A stretch of 64,000 nt of DNA from positions 2,232,001-2,296,000 of the forward strand of contig OZ244043.1 of the NCBI GenBank assembly GCA_965215215.1. Direction: 5' to 3'. Below the pieces are notes generated by a model. The model had not been told where the DNA came from. It saw only the letters and a program-made list of their open reading frames with translations, and made no database searches. Below are positions 17,144 to 25,965 of the stretch, piece by piece. The stretch comes from CALDTK01 sp965215215 (GTDB lineage Bacteria; Bacteroidota; Bacteroidia; Chitinophagales; Saprospiraceae). Position numbers and translations under genes: made by a program. Numbering within the stretch: position 1 is the first letter of the stretch; each line of letters begins with the position of its first letter.

Positions 17144-20100
17144 ATGCCGGATAAGGTTCGCGAAGCAGAGCATTTCATCGTTGGCATCGGCTCCTCGGCG
17201 GGTGGGTTGGATGCGCTTACTACGCTGCTGAAGCACCTCGGCGACCCGATCAACAACGTGTCGATGGTCATCTGCCAGCACGTGAGCCCCGACTTCAAGT
17301 CGCGACTCACCGAGCTGCTCCAGCGCCACACGAGCTGGGAGGTCACCGAGGCCCGCGACGAGCGCCCCCTCGAACCCGCGACGATTTACGTTACCCCCCC
17401 CAACCACCACATCACCTTCCGCCTCGACGGCATCCGACTCGAGGAGTACCGCGGCGAGAAGCCCGTACCCTCGATCGACCGCCTGTTTCACTCCCTCGCC
17501 AACGAGAAGGGGAGCCTGGCCATCGGCGTGGTACTGTCCGGTACGGGGAGCGACGGCTCGCAGGGGATGCGGGAGATCAACGCCGCCGGCGGCTACACCC
17601 TCGTGCAGGACCCCGCCGACGCCAAGCACGGCGACATGCCGCGCGCGGTGATCCGGGAGGAGCGCTACGACAAAGTGCTTTTCGCCCAGGACATCCCGCT
17701 CGAGATCCGGAGTTACGTCAAAGACTATAGCCTCATCGAGCGGTCGCACAAAAGCGACGGGGGTGAGCACGGGGGGGGGAGCGAGGAGCTCAGCGCCCAG
17801 CAGATCGACAAACAGATCTTCAGGCTGCTCGAGAAGCGGACCGGGACCAACTTCGCGAAGTACAAGCCGTCGACCATCTTCCGGCGGATCGACCGACGAC
17901 TGGACACCCTCGCCCTCGATTCGAAGGGGGAGTACCTCGATTACATCAAGCGGACGCCCAAGGAGCTCAACAAGCTCTTCCAGACGGTACTCATCGGGGT
18001 GACGGAGTTTTTCCGCGACCGCAAAGCGTTCGGGGCCCTCGAAAAGCAGCTGCGCCAATACGTCGCCGACCTCGGCGAGCGGCGCAGCATCCGCGTTTGG
18101 TCGGTCGGCACGGCCACGGGGGAGGAGGCCTACTCCATCGCGATCATGCTGTGCGAGATCCTCCAGGAGCAGCGCGGCGCGTACAACGTGCAAATTTTCG
18201 CGAGCGACCTCGACGAGCGCGCGCTGGCCATAGCCCGGCGGGGCTGTTACCCGCACTCGGCCTTGGAGAAGGTGCCGGACGACCTAAAGGAAAAGTACTT
18301 CATCAAGTACGGTGGACACCACGAGGTGAAGAAGGCGATCCGCGGGATGGTGCTGTTCTCGCGCCACGATATCACCGTGGATCCGCCCTTCCTGAAGCTC
18401 GACCTCATCGTTTGCCGCAACTTGCTGATCTACTTTAACGCCGGGTTGCAGGAGGAGGTAATCCGTCTCTTTCACTACGCACTCGTGAACGGCGGATCGC
18501 TGTTCCTCGGGAAATCCGAGAGCACCTCCCCGCGCGACGACTTTTTCGAGGGCATTTACGACAAGGAGCGGGTGTACAAACGCGTAGACGGGATCGCCTC
18601 CCAGCCTTACCGCTCGGGGAGGCTACGCTACGGTGGCTCGCGCGCGGACGGCGGGGAGGAGGAACCCGCGGCTACCGAGCGTAAGTCCCTCCGGGAGCTC
18701 GCCCAGGAGGCCTACTTCGATCGGATGCCCCATCCGTACGTAATTATCAACTCCAACCGGGATATCCTCGAGGTTAAGGGAAGCACGCGCTTGTACACGG
18801 AGCTCAAGCCGGGGTCGAGTACGCTCAACCTGGTCAAGCTCATCAACGCGGAGCTCAGCCTCGAGCTGCGTGCGCTCATCTCGAAGTCCGAACAGTCCGG
18901 CACGCACGAGGCGAGTTACATCGTTAAATTTCGTCTCTTCAAGGAGGTGCATTTCGTGCGCCTACACAGCTACCCGATCGCCTACCGGCCACACGGGCGG
19001 ATGTGCTACTTGATCGTGTTCGAGCAGGTGGACCGCGATCAGATCGTCTCCAACAAAACGGGAGAGCGCGCCGAGTCGGATAGCGACCAAGTTGTTGCCC
19101 TCGAACACGAGCTCGCCACCACGAAAGAGCACCTCGCGCTTTTCACCGAGGAGCTCGAGACCTCGAACGAGGAACTGCAGGGCCTCAACGAGGAACTCCA
19201 GTCCACCAACGAGGAGATGAAGTCGGCCAACGAGGAGCTCGAGACCTCGAACGAGGAGCTCCAGTCCACCAACGAGGAGCTCCAGAGGGCGAACCAGGAG
19301 CTACGCATCGCCAACGACCAGCTCGCCGAGAAGGAGGAGAAGCTGCGCAGCACGCAGGCCGAGCTCGCCGAGAGCCTGAACCTGTACCACTCGCTGGCCG
19401 ACAACTTCCCGAACGGGGTCATCAACGTCGTTGATACCAATTACACCCTCACCTTCGCGGCGGGAAAATTACTAGATGTATTCGGGCTTACGCCCGCGAA
19501 CGTCCAGGGTACCAACGTGCTTCACTTCCTGGATAAGCCGGAGGCCGACAAGCTCGAGTTTATCCTCAAGCGCTCTTTCGCCGGGGAGACGGCCTCGTGT
19601 ACGGTCAAATTCCGGGACCATTACCTGAACATGAATTCGATTCCGTTGCGCAACGACGCGACGGAGCAGGTTGACCAGGTGCTGTTTACCAGCAACGACA
19701 TCACCGCCAGCAAGGAGCTCGAACGCTCCTTGGTGCAGGCGAACGCCGAGAAGCAGCGGGTGATCATCCGCGAGCAGGAGGCCCTGCGCGCCGTCGAGCG
19801 GCAGCGGACGCTGCTCGGGCAACTGTGCCGCGAGGCCCCGGCGGTGATCGCGGTGGTGCGCGGACCGAAGTTCCTCTACGAACCCGCCACCCCGGTGAAC
19901 GGTGAGGCTGACCCGGACCGCGAGCTCGTCGGGAAGTCCTTCTACGAGGTTATGCCCGCGCTCAGCGGGAGCAAGGTCGAACGTGCGTTGCGGAGCGGCT
20001 ACGCCACCGGGGAGACGCGGAAAGTCACCGAGCAGGAGGTGCGTCTCCTGCTCCACCGCGACGGGGAGCAGATCTCCGGCTGTTTTAATATCTCCATCAT

Positions 20101-21220
20101 ACCCATCTTCGACGGTGAGAGCGCAGTGGACGGACTGATCTTTTACGCGACCAACGTCACCGAGGTCGTCGAGGCGAAAAACATCATCCAGCAAGACGCT
20201 CAGCGCCTCCGCGAGATCATCGATTTGCTTCCGTTGATCGCCTGGACCGAGACCAGCACCGGGGAGGCCACCTTCTTCAACGAGCGGTGGTACAGCTTTA
20301 CGGGGTCTAACCCCGAGGCCGACCCGGTGGCCGGGCCGATGATGTCCATGGACGCCGAAGACGTGCCCAGCTACGACGCGATCAAGCGCCTCGCGCTCGA
20401 ACGCCGGGAGCCCTACGAATTCGAGGCCCGCTTTACCTACGCGGCCAACGACACCTACCGCTGGCACCTGCTCCGGGTGGTCCCGGTGCTCGACGACGGC
20501 GGGGAGCTCGCCTACTGGATCGGGACCGCCGTGGACACCAACGAGCAGAAGCTCCTCGGCCTCAAGAAAGACGAGTTCCTCAACGTGGCCAGCCACGAGC
20601 TCAAGACCCCACTCACCGCCATTCAGGGCTACCACGAGCTCCTCGTCGAAGCCCTGTTGGATGTCGACGGTAAGCTGCCGCAGCTCTACCTCGGCAAGAT
20701 GGGCAACTCCATCCGGAGGATCAACAAGCTGATCGCCGAGTTGCTGAGCGTCAGCCGCATAGAGACGGGCGACTTTCAACTCGATTTGCGGAAGCGCGAC
20801 CTCCGGGACGCCGTGCGGGAGGCGGTTGCCGACCTCGACCAGGAGGGCAGCCGCATCCGGGCGGTAGGGGAGGGGGTGTTCGCGGAGTTCGACCAGGATC
20901 GCATCGTACAGGCGATCGAGAACCTCGTATCGAATGCGCTCAAGTTCTCCCCTCCGGACTCGGAGGTCGTTATAAACGTCGCACGCGCCGACGGCACAGC
21001 GATGGTCGAGGTGATCGACCGGGGGGCGGGGATCAGCGCCGCCGACCAGGCGGATGTATTCAAGCGATATTTCCGCGCCGCGTCGACCCAACAAGTGGAG
21101 GGTATGGGCCTCGGGCTTTACATCACCCGCCAAATCATCGAGACGCACGGCGGCACCCTCACCCTCGAGAGTGAACTCGGTAACGGCTCTACGTTCACGA
21201 TCAAGCTCCCCGCGAGCTAA
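17144..21220 (+). CDS. CheB-CheR-PAS hybrid sensor histidine kinase
   Basis: A 1358-residue cytoplasmic signalling fusion. Residues 1-185: CheB methylesterase domain with GSSAGG, ICQHVSP and GTGSDGSQG carrying the Ser-His-Asp triad. Residues 220-470: CheR methyltransferase (RIDRRL, FRDRKAFG, WSVGTATGEEAYSIA, the SAM site). Residues 640-750: coiled coil built from repeats of ETSNEELQSTNEE. Then two or three PAS domains, a HisKA domain with His in NVASHELKTPL (about residue 1150) and an HATPase domain (NALKFSPP, GAGIS, GLGLYI). A response regulator gene begins 12 bases downstream. Such fusions act apart from the flagellar chemotaxis core; none is present here. Confidence 0.94.
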   Translation: MPDKVREAEHFIVGIGSSAGGLDALTTLLKHLGDPINNVSMVICQHVSPDFKSRLTELLQRHTSWEVTEARDERPLEPATIYVTPPNHHITFRLDGIRLEEYRGEKPVPSIDRLFHSLANEKGSLAIGVVLSGTGSDGSQGMREINAAGGYTLVQDPADAKHGDMPRAVIREERYDKVLFAQDIPLEIRSYVKDYSLIERSHKSDGGEHGGGSEELSAQQIDKQIFRLLEKRTGTNFAKYKPSTIFRRIDRRLDTLALDSKGEYLDYIKRTPKELNKLFQTVLIGVTEFFRDRKAFGALEKQLRQYVADLGERRSIRVWSVGTATGEEAYSIAIMLCEILQEQRGAYNVQIFASDLDERALAIARRGCYPHSALEKVPDDLKEKYFIKYGGHHEVKKAIRGMVLFSRHDITVDPPFLKLDLIVCRNLLIYFNAGLQEEVIRLFHYALVNGGSLFLGKSESTSPRDDFFEGIYDKERVYKRVDGIASQPYRSGRLRYGGSRADGGEEEPAATERKSLRELAQEAYFDRMPHPYVIINSNRDILEVKGSTRLYTELKPGSSTLNLVKLINAELSLELRALISKSEQSGTHEASYIVKFRLFKEVHFVRLHSYPIAYRPHGRMCYLIVFEQVDRDQIVSNKTGERAESDSDQVVALEHELATTKEHLALFTEELETSNEELQGLNEELQSTNEEMKSANEELETSNEELQSTNEELQRANQELRIANDQLAEKEEKLRSTQAELAESLNLYHSLADNFPNGVINVVDTNYTLTFAAGKLLDVFGLTPANVQGTNVLHFLDKPEADKLEFILKRSFAGETASCTVKFRDHYLNMNSIPLRNDATEQVDQVLFTSNDITASKELERSLVQANAEKQRVIIREQEALRAVERQRTLLGQLCREAPAVIAVVRGPKFLYEPATPVNGEADPDRELVGKSFYEVMPALSGSKVERALRSGYATGETRKVTEQEVRLLLHRDGEQISGCFNISIIPIFDGESAVDGLIFYATNVTEVVEAKNIIQQDAQRLREIIDLLPLIAWTETSTGEATFFNERWYSFTGSNPEADPVAGPMMSMDAEDVPSYDAIKRLALERREPYEFEARFTYAANDTYRWHLLRVVPVLDDGGELAYWIGTAVDTNEQKLLGLKKDEFLNVASHELKTPLTAIQGYHELLVEALLDVDGKLPQLYLGKMGNSIRRINKLIAELLSVSRIETGDFQLDLRKRDLRDAVREAVADLDQEGSRIRAVGEGVFAEFDQDRIVQAIENLVSNALKFSPPDSEVVINVARADGTAMVEVIDRGAGISAADQADVFKRYFRAASTQQVEGMGLGLYITRQIIETHGGTLTLESELGNGSTFTIKLPAS

Positions 21221-21232
21221 GCTACTTGCGCC

Positions 21233-21583
21233 ATGAAACGAGTCCTGGTTTGCGAAGACAATCCCGACCTGACGATGCTCATCACCATGGCCCTCGGCCT
21301 GGACAACTACCGGGTCGAGTCCCTCGCCTCGATGCGGGGGGTCGTTGAGGAGGTGGTGCGCTTCGATCCCGACGTGATCCTCATGGACTTGCGCATGCCG
21401 GACATCGACGGCGAGAGGGCCGTGGAGATGCTGCGCGGTGACGCCCGTACGGCGGACAAACGGGTGATCCTGCTGTCGGCCAACGTCGAAGTCGAGCACA
21501 TAGCCGCCAAGTTGGACCTCCCTTACCTCAATAAGCCCTTCGAGGTGAAAGCGCTACGGCGCTTAGTGGAGGGGGCGGTGTGA
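21233..21583 (+). CDS. Single-domain response regulator
   Basis: A 116-residue CheY-like receiver with no output domain. The acidic pocket is CEDN (Glu8, Asp9), the phospho-acceptor is Asp52 in VILMDLRMPD, the switch Ser is in ILLSANVE, and the conserved Lys is in LNKPFE. It starts 12 bases after the CheB-CheR kinase gene and is the obvious partner for its HisKA-HATPase module. Confidence 0.95.
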   Translation: MKRVLVCEDNPDLTMLITMALGLDNYRVESLASMRGVVEEVVRFDPDVILMDLRMPDIDGERAVEMLRGDARTADKRVILLSANVEVEHIAAKLDLPYLNKPFEVKALRRLVEGAV

Positions 21584-21709
21584 GGCCGAAGGGCTCGGCC
21601 GGGCGCGTAGCGCGCGTCGCACTTCTGCGATCCCCCGTGCGTTGGCAGTAGCAACTCTCAATACCGATCTGCGGCCGCTGCGGGCCGCGGATCCCACCCA
21701 CCTGCGTCT

Positions 21710-22903
21710 GTGGACGACTCCTTCCCCTTCCTGGGCTACACCGCTTTCGCTCTAGGACTACTCCTCTACGTGCTGGTCATGTTCGACGTGTTCATCACCA
21801 CGATATCGATGCACGGAAGTGGCCCCATCACGGGTCTTATCCTCAAGGGTGCCCACCGTCTGCTGAGCGCGCCACCCAGCAAGTTGGACGGTGATCGCCC
21901 GCGACCCGTGGCCGCGCTGTTCGCGAAGTATTCGAACCTCGCGCTCACGCTCTCCCTGTTTTTCACCTGGTTTAGCCTTTTGTTGTTGGGGCTAACCCTG
22001 ATGCTCTTCCTGCAGGCCGACGCCGTGCTCACCTCCGACGGGGAGGGTCAGGCGACGCTCTGGCAACGGCTCTACTTCGCGGGGGCCAGCATCACGACCG
22101 CGGGCTTCGGCGACTACGTGCCCGGGCGCACGACCTGGCAGTACTACACCGTGCTCATGGCTACGAGCGGCTTGATCGTGTCGAGTCTGGGTGTTTCGTA
22201 CGTCATCAACATCGTCGGCGCGTCGCTCCAGCAGCGGGCCTGCGCGCGCTTCATCCACGGGCACGGCGGCACGGTCGAATCCATGCTCGCGGCGAGCTGG
22301 GACGGGGAGCGCTTCTCGGGGCTCGACTCGGCGCTCACCACCATCGCGCAACAGCTGACGCAACACACGCAGAATCACCTCGCCTACCCGATGGTCCACT
22401 ACGTCCGCACCAACAAGGTGCGCGATTCCATGCCCACGAACGTGGCGCTGATGGACGAGGTGCTGTCGGTCTTGCTCCTCGAGGTGCCGCAGGAGCACCG
22501 GCCTGCCACCGCGTCGCTCATCGTCGCCCGGCGCGCGGTAACCGCCTACCTCGAGAGCATGAACGCCATCTACGTCGACGGCGACGCGGAGAACGACCCT
22601 CCGCCGTGGCCAGACCTCTCCTTCGTGCACCGGGATTGGGAGTTCGAAACGACCGGGGGCTACGCGCGGCTCCGGGGCGAGGAGCTGGAAGCCCTACGCG
22701 ACCGACGTCACCTGTTGAAGTCCGCGATCGAGAGCCAGGGGCTCACCTGGGACGATACCGTTCTGGCGAGGAGCGATCGGGACGTCCGCCTCGACGTCGA
22801 TCTCGCGCGGCACGCCTTGCGGATCTCCGAGGCCGGTCGCCGATCGCTCAGCGAGGATCGGCGGGCTTCGCGGGAGCACGAGGAGCACGAGGGGGCATCG
22901 TAG
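21710..22903 (+). CDS. Two-pore-helix potassium channel family protein
   Basis: Starts at GTG (21710). The first 190 residues hold three or four hydrophobic segments with a pore loop: TTAGFGDYVPG, the K+ selectivity filter of the Ion_trans_2 family in its GFGD form, between helices FSLLLLGLTLMLFLQ and YTVLMATSGLIVSSLGVSYVINIVG. About 200 residues of Arg/Glu-rich cytoplasmic domain follow that I do not recognise as RCK. Predicted role: K+ conductance in the inner membrane. It lies 127 bases after the response regulator gene. Confidence 0.85.
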   Translation: MDDSFPFLGYTAFALGLLLYVLVMFDVFITTISMHGSGPITGLILKGAHRLLSAPPSKLDGDRPRPVAALFAKYSNLALTLSLFFTWFSLLLLGLTLMLFLQADAVLTSDGEGQATLWQRLYFAGASITTAGFGDYVPGRTTWQYYTVLMATSGLIVSSLGVSYVINIVGASLQQRACARFIHGHGGTVESMLAASWDGERFSGLDSALTTIAQQLTQHTQNHLAYPMVHYVRTNKVRDSMPTNVALMDEVLSVLLLEVPQEHRPATASLIVARRAVTAYLESMNAIYVDGDAENDPPPWPDLSFVHRDWEFETTGGYARLRGEELEALRDRRHLLKSAIESQGLTWDDTVLARSDRDVRLDVDLARHALRISEAGRRSLSEDRRASREHEEHEGAS

Positions 22904-22991
22904 CTCGGCGGGGGCGGTGATTGGACGGTGGTCTTAAAGTTTTGAACGCCGAGTCGAAAAGTAACGAACAATATATTTCACCGGAGCGTGG

Positions 22992-23228
22992 GTGGCCAAT
23001 CTAGTAGAGGCGGTGCATTCGAGCGGTCACGTCGACGAAGCGCGCAAGGCGAGGCTTGCGAAGCTGTCTGAACTGCACCATCCGATTTATGTGAGCTGCT
23101 TCGAGGACCGCCGCAAGGCCGCCAAGTCCTTTACGACGTTTGCGGCGCAGACGGAGGTTTGGATTGCGGCAGAGCCAGAGCGGTTGATCCATTTTGACGG
23201 CGAGCGCTTTTTGGGGCCGTACCGATAG
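22992..23228 (+). CDS. Small hypothetical protein
   Basis: A 78-residue frame from a GTG start, rich in Lys, Glu and Ala, with HHPIYVSCFEDRRKAAKSFTTFAAQTEVWIAAEP near the C-terminal half. The preceding 70 bases are AT-rich (CAATATATTTC), which could supply a promoter. It ends two bases before the stop of the convergent thioredoxin-like gene. No family recognised; the reading frame could be fortuitous. Confidence 0.4.
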   Translation: MANLVEAVHSSGHVDEARKARLAKLSELHHPIYVSCFEDRRKAAKSFTTFAAQTEVWIAAEPERLIHFDGERFLGPYR

Positions 23229-23230
23229 AA

Positions 23231-23803
23231 TCAACCGTCGAGCAAAGCTTCCAAAATCTCGGCAAACTCCGCCCCATCCCCGAGCTCTGGGTTGCCCTGA
23301 CCGTCGAACCCCATCGGTACGCCCATCTCCACCCGACGAACGACGCCGTCCCGGTCGACGAATAGATTCCGGGGGTAAAACGTAGCTCCCAGGCAATCGA
23401 GGTAGGCTTCCCCCTCCACGACCTGGGTAAAGTCGAAGGGGGTCCGCGCGAGAAAGCGCTCCACCTCCGCCCCCGAATGGTGGGTGATGGCCACGAAATG
23501 GACACGGTCTCCGAACCGATTACGGAGCTTGTTGAGGACCGGCAACTCGTCGATGCAGGGTTGGCACTCGATGAACCACAGGTTGACGAGCGTAGGCTTG
23601 CCGCGAAGATCGGCGGTGGTCAGGGTGTCCCCCGTTAGCGTACGGAGGGCCGATGCGGGCAGAGCTTTACCGGTGAGCCCCAGCGTGGGATCGGTCGGCC
23701 TGCCGAAATTGACCGCCGCGGGGGCACGGCGCGCGTCTGGCGTTTGGGCGAGTAGGGTGACAGCGCTCGCGAGGACCAGGACACAGAGGGTAAAACGGGA
23801 CAT
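23231..23803 (-). CDS. TlpA/ResA-like exported thioredoxin
   Basis: Starting at the ATG at 23803 yields the signal peptide MSRFTLCVLVLASAVTLLAQ; the open frame runs further up to 23884 without a better start. The mature part is a thioredoxin fold with LRGKPTLVNLWFIECQPCIDELPVLNKL, a CxxC active site (Cys-Gln-Pro-Cys), and the cis-Pro segment ATFYPRNLFVDRDG. Predicted periplasmic thiol-disulfide reductase. The word GTTTTAGCGCAAGC sits just upstream of the start (23845-23858). Confidence 0.85.
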   Translation of the reverse strand: MSRFTLCVLVLASAVTLLAQTPDARRAPAAVNFGRPTDPTLGLTGKALPASALRTLTGDTLTTADLRGKPTLVNLWFIECQPCIDELPVLNKLRNRFGDRVHFVAITHHSGAEVERFLARTPFDFTQVVEGEAYLDCLGATFYPRNLFVDRDGVVRRVEMGVPMGFDGQGNPELGDGAEFAEILEALLDG

Positions 23804-23989
23804 CGCTCGCGAAGCTAACAGGCTACCGCTGCCGGTGGAGGGCCGTTTTAGCGCAAGCGGGCTTGGCGCACCGGGTTCGGGCATGAGGCCTTTAACTTCG
23901 CTGATCTAAAGACTCGGTAAAACTCAGCGTGGGTAGGTTCCGCGAGTCGGTTAACCACGTGTTACGCTGAAGCGCGCCGAACCCGGGGG

Positions 23990-25852
23990 CTAACGCCCCA
24001 TCCGCACGAGCAACACACTCACGTCCGCCGGACTCACGCCCGAGATCCGACTCGCCTGACCCACCGTTTCGGGGCGCACCTTGGCCAGTTTCTGCCGCGC
24101 TTCCGTGCTCAGCGCCTTGACCCCCCCGAAGTCGAAATCTTCGCGGATACGCACGCCCTCGAGGCGGTTCATCTTGTCGACCAGCGCCTGCTCGCGCTCC
24201 ACGTAGCCGGCGTACTTGAGGCTCGTCTCGGCGAGCGCGCGCGTTTCGGGATCGTAGGGGTGGAGCGCGGCCGCTAGGGTGGGGAGGGCGCCGGTGAGCA
24301 GCTCGAGCGTGATGCCGGGGCGCACGAGGAGATCGCCGGCGCGACTGCGTTCTTTCAGTCCCGTCGTGCCCGCGCTTTCGAGCACGGCGTTGATCTGCCC
24401 CGGCTCGACCGCGAACTGTTTTAGCGCAAGCGAGATGGCGGCGACGCCGGCTTCCTTGGCGGCTACCTGGGCCATGCGGTCGGCCACGTCCATCCCGAGG
24501 GCGGCGGCGCGGGGCGTGAGGCGCAGGTCGGCATTGTCCTGCCGGAGGAGGATGCGGTACTCGGCGCGACTCGTGAACATGCGGTACGGCTCGTCGGTGC
24601 CCTTCGAGACGAGGTCGTCGATGAGCACCCCGATGTACGCCTCGGCCCGGCTGAGCACGAAGGGCCCCTCCCCGCGGATGGCGAGGTGGGCGTTGATGCC
24701 CGCCATGAGGCCCTGGCAGCCGGCCTCCTCGTAGCCGGTGGTGCCGTTGATCTGTCCGGCGAAATAGAGTCCGCGCACGCGCTTGGTCTCGAGCGTGCGC
24801 CGCAGCTGCGTGGGCGGGAAGAAGTCGTACTCGATCGCGTAGCCCGGCCGAAACATCTTCGCTTCCGCAAAACCTTCGATTTTACGGAGAGCTTTGAATT
24901 GTACGTCCTCCGGTAGCGAACTCGAGAAGCCGTTGAGGTAGACTTCGCAGGTGCCCCGACCTTCCGGCTCGACGAAGAGCTGGTGGCGGTCGCGGTCGGC
25001 GAAACGATCGATCTTATCCTCGATGCTCGGGCAGTAGCGCGGGCCGAGGCCCTGGATGCGGCCGTTGAACATCGGCGAGCGGTCGAAGCCCTCGCGTAAG
25101 GTATCGTGCACCGCCGCGCTCGTGTACGCGATGTGGCAGGGGAGCTGCTCGGCGATCGGCGGGGTGTCGGTGTAGGAGAAGCGGCCAGCCGGCTCGTCGC
25201 CGTGCTGCACGTCGAGGGCGCCCCAGTCGATGGTGCGGCCGTCGACGCGGGGCGGGGTACCGGTCTTCATGCGGCCCGACTCGAAGCCGAGGGCCTGGAG
25301 TTGCTCCGTGAGCCCGGTCGCACTCCGCTCCCCCGCGCGCCCGCCGCCGAACTGGCGTTCGCCGATGTGGATGCGGCCGTTGAGGAAGGTGCCGTTGGTG
25401 AGCACGACGGCGCGGCCGCGGATTTCGAGCCCGAGGGCGGTGCGGACGCCGACGCAGGCGCCGTCCTCGACGAGGATCTCCGCGACCATCTCCTGCCAGA
25501 AGTCGACGTTCGGGTGGGCTTCCAGCATTTGCCGCCAGAGCTCGGCGAAGCGGTGGCGATCGGACTGTGCCCGCGGGCTCCACATGGCCGGCCCTTTGCT
25601 CTTGTTGAGCATCCGGAACTGCACGGCGGTGCGGTCGGCCACGATGCCGGAGTAGCCGCCGAGCGCGTCGATCTCGCGCACGATCTGCCCTTTGGCCACG
25701 CCCCCCATGGCGGGGTTGCAGCTCATCTGGGCGATGGTTTGCAGGTTCATCGTGGCGAGCAGCACGCGGCTGCCGAGGTTGGCGGCCGCGACGGCGGCTT
25801 CGCAGCCTGCGTGACCGGCGCCGACCACGATGACGTCGTAGGTGGGGAACAT
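23990..25852 (-). CDS. mnmG: tRNA uridine-5-carboxymethylaminomethyl modification enzyme MnmG
   Basis: A full-length (620 aa) MnmG/GidA. With MnmE it installs the cmnm5 group on U34 of several tRNAs using FAD, NADH and methylene-THF. The FAD-binding N-terminus DVIVVGAGHAGCEAA, the SCNPAMGGVAKGQIVREIDALGG block, GTFLNGRIHIGE, and the C-terminal helical domain with FDFGGVKALSTEARQKL are present. The neighbours are unrelated; no mnmE is close. Confidence 0.97.
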   Translation of the reverse strand: MFPTYDVIVVGAGHAGCEAAVAAANLGSRVLLATMNLQTIAQMSCNPAMGGVAKGQIVREIDALGGYSGIVADRTAVQFRMLNKSKGPAMWSPRAQSDRHRFAELWRQMLEAHPNVDFWQEMVAEILVEDGACVGVRTALGLEIRGRAVVLTNGTFLNGRIHIGERQFGGGRAGERSATGLTEQLQALGFESGRMKTGTPPRVDGRTIDWGALDVQHGDEPAGRFSYTDTPPIAEQLPCHIAYTSAAVHDTLREGFDRSPMFNGRIQGLGPRYCPSIEDKIDRFADRDRHQLFVEPEGRGTCEVYLNGFSSSLPEDVQFKALRKIEGFAEAKMFRPGYAIEYDFFPPTQLRRTLETKRVRGLYFAGQINGTTGYEEAGCQGLMAGINAHLAIRGEGPFVLSRAEAYIGVLIDDLVSKGTDEPYRMFTSRAEYRILLRQDNADLRLTPRAAALGMDVADRMAQVAAKEAGVAAISLALKQFAVEPGQINAVLESAGTTGLKERSRAGDLLVRPGITLELLTGALPTLAAALHPYDPETRALAETSLKYAGYVEREQALVDKMNRLEGVRIREDFDFGGVKALSTEARQKLAKVRPETVGQASRISGVSPADVSVLLVRMGR

Positions 25853-25909
25853 AGGAGTAGGGGAACGCTTGTGTAGTGTAAAGGTATGCGGTGGCTATCC
25901 TACCATAAA

Positions 25910-25943
25910 GAGCGAGGCAGCCCGTTGCCGGACTGCCTCGCTC
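25910..25943. terminator. Hairpin terminator of katG, 11-bp stem
   Basis: Arms GAGCGAGGCAG (25910-25920) and CTGCCTCGCTC (25933-25943) flank a 12-base loop that can add a short CCG/CGG extension. On the minus strand it follows the katG stop (25966) by 22 bases and is followed by CTTTATGG. Confidence 0.82.
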
Positions 25944-25965
25944 AATTCGTTTTGACGAAAGCCGC

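Noticed and set aside
19472..21499. Long minus-strand frame (675 aa) antisense to the CheB-CheR kinase
   Set aside because: Composition-driven shadow; the plus strand encodes recognisable kinase domains throughout.
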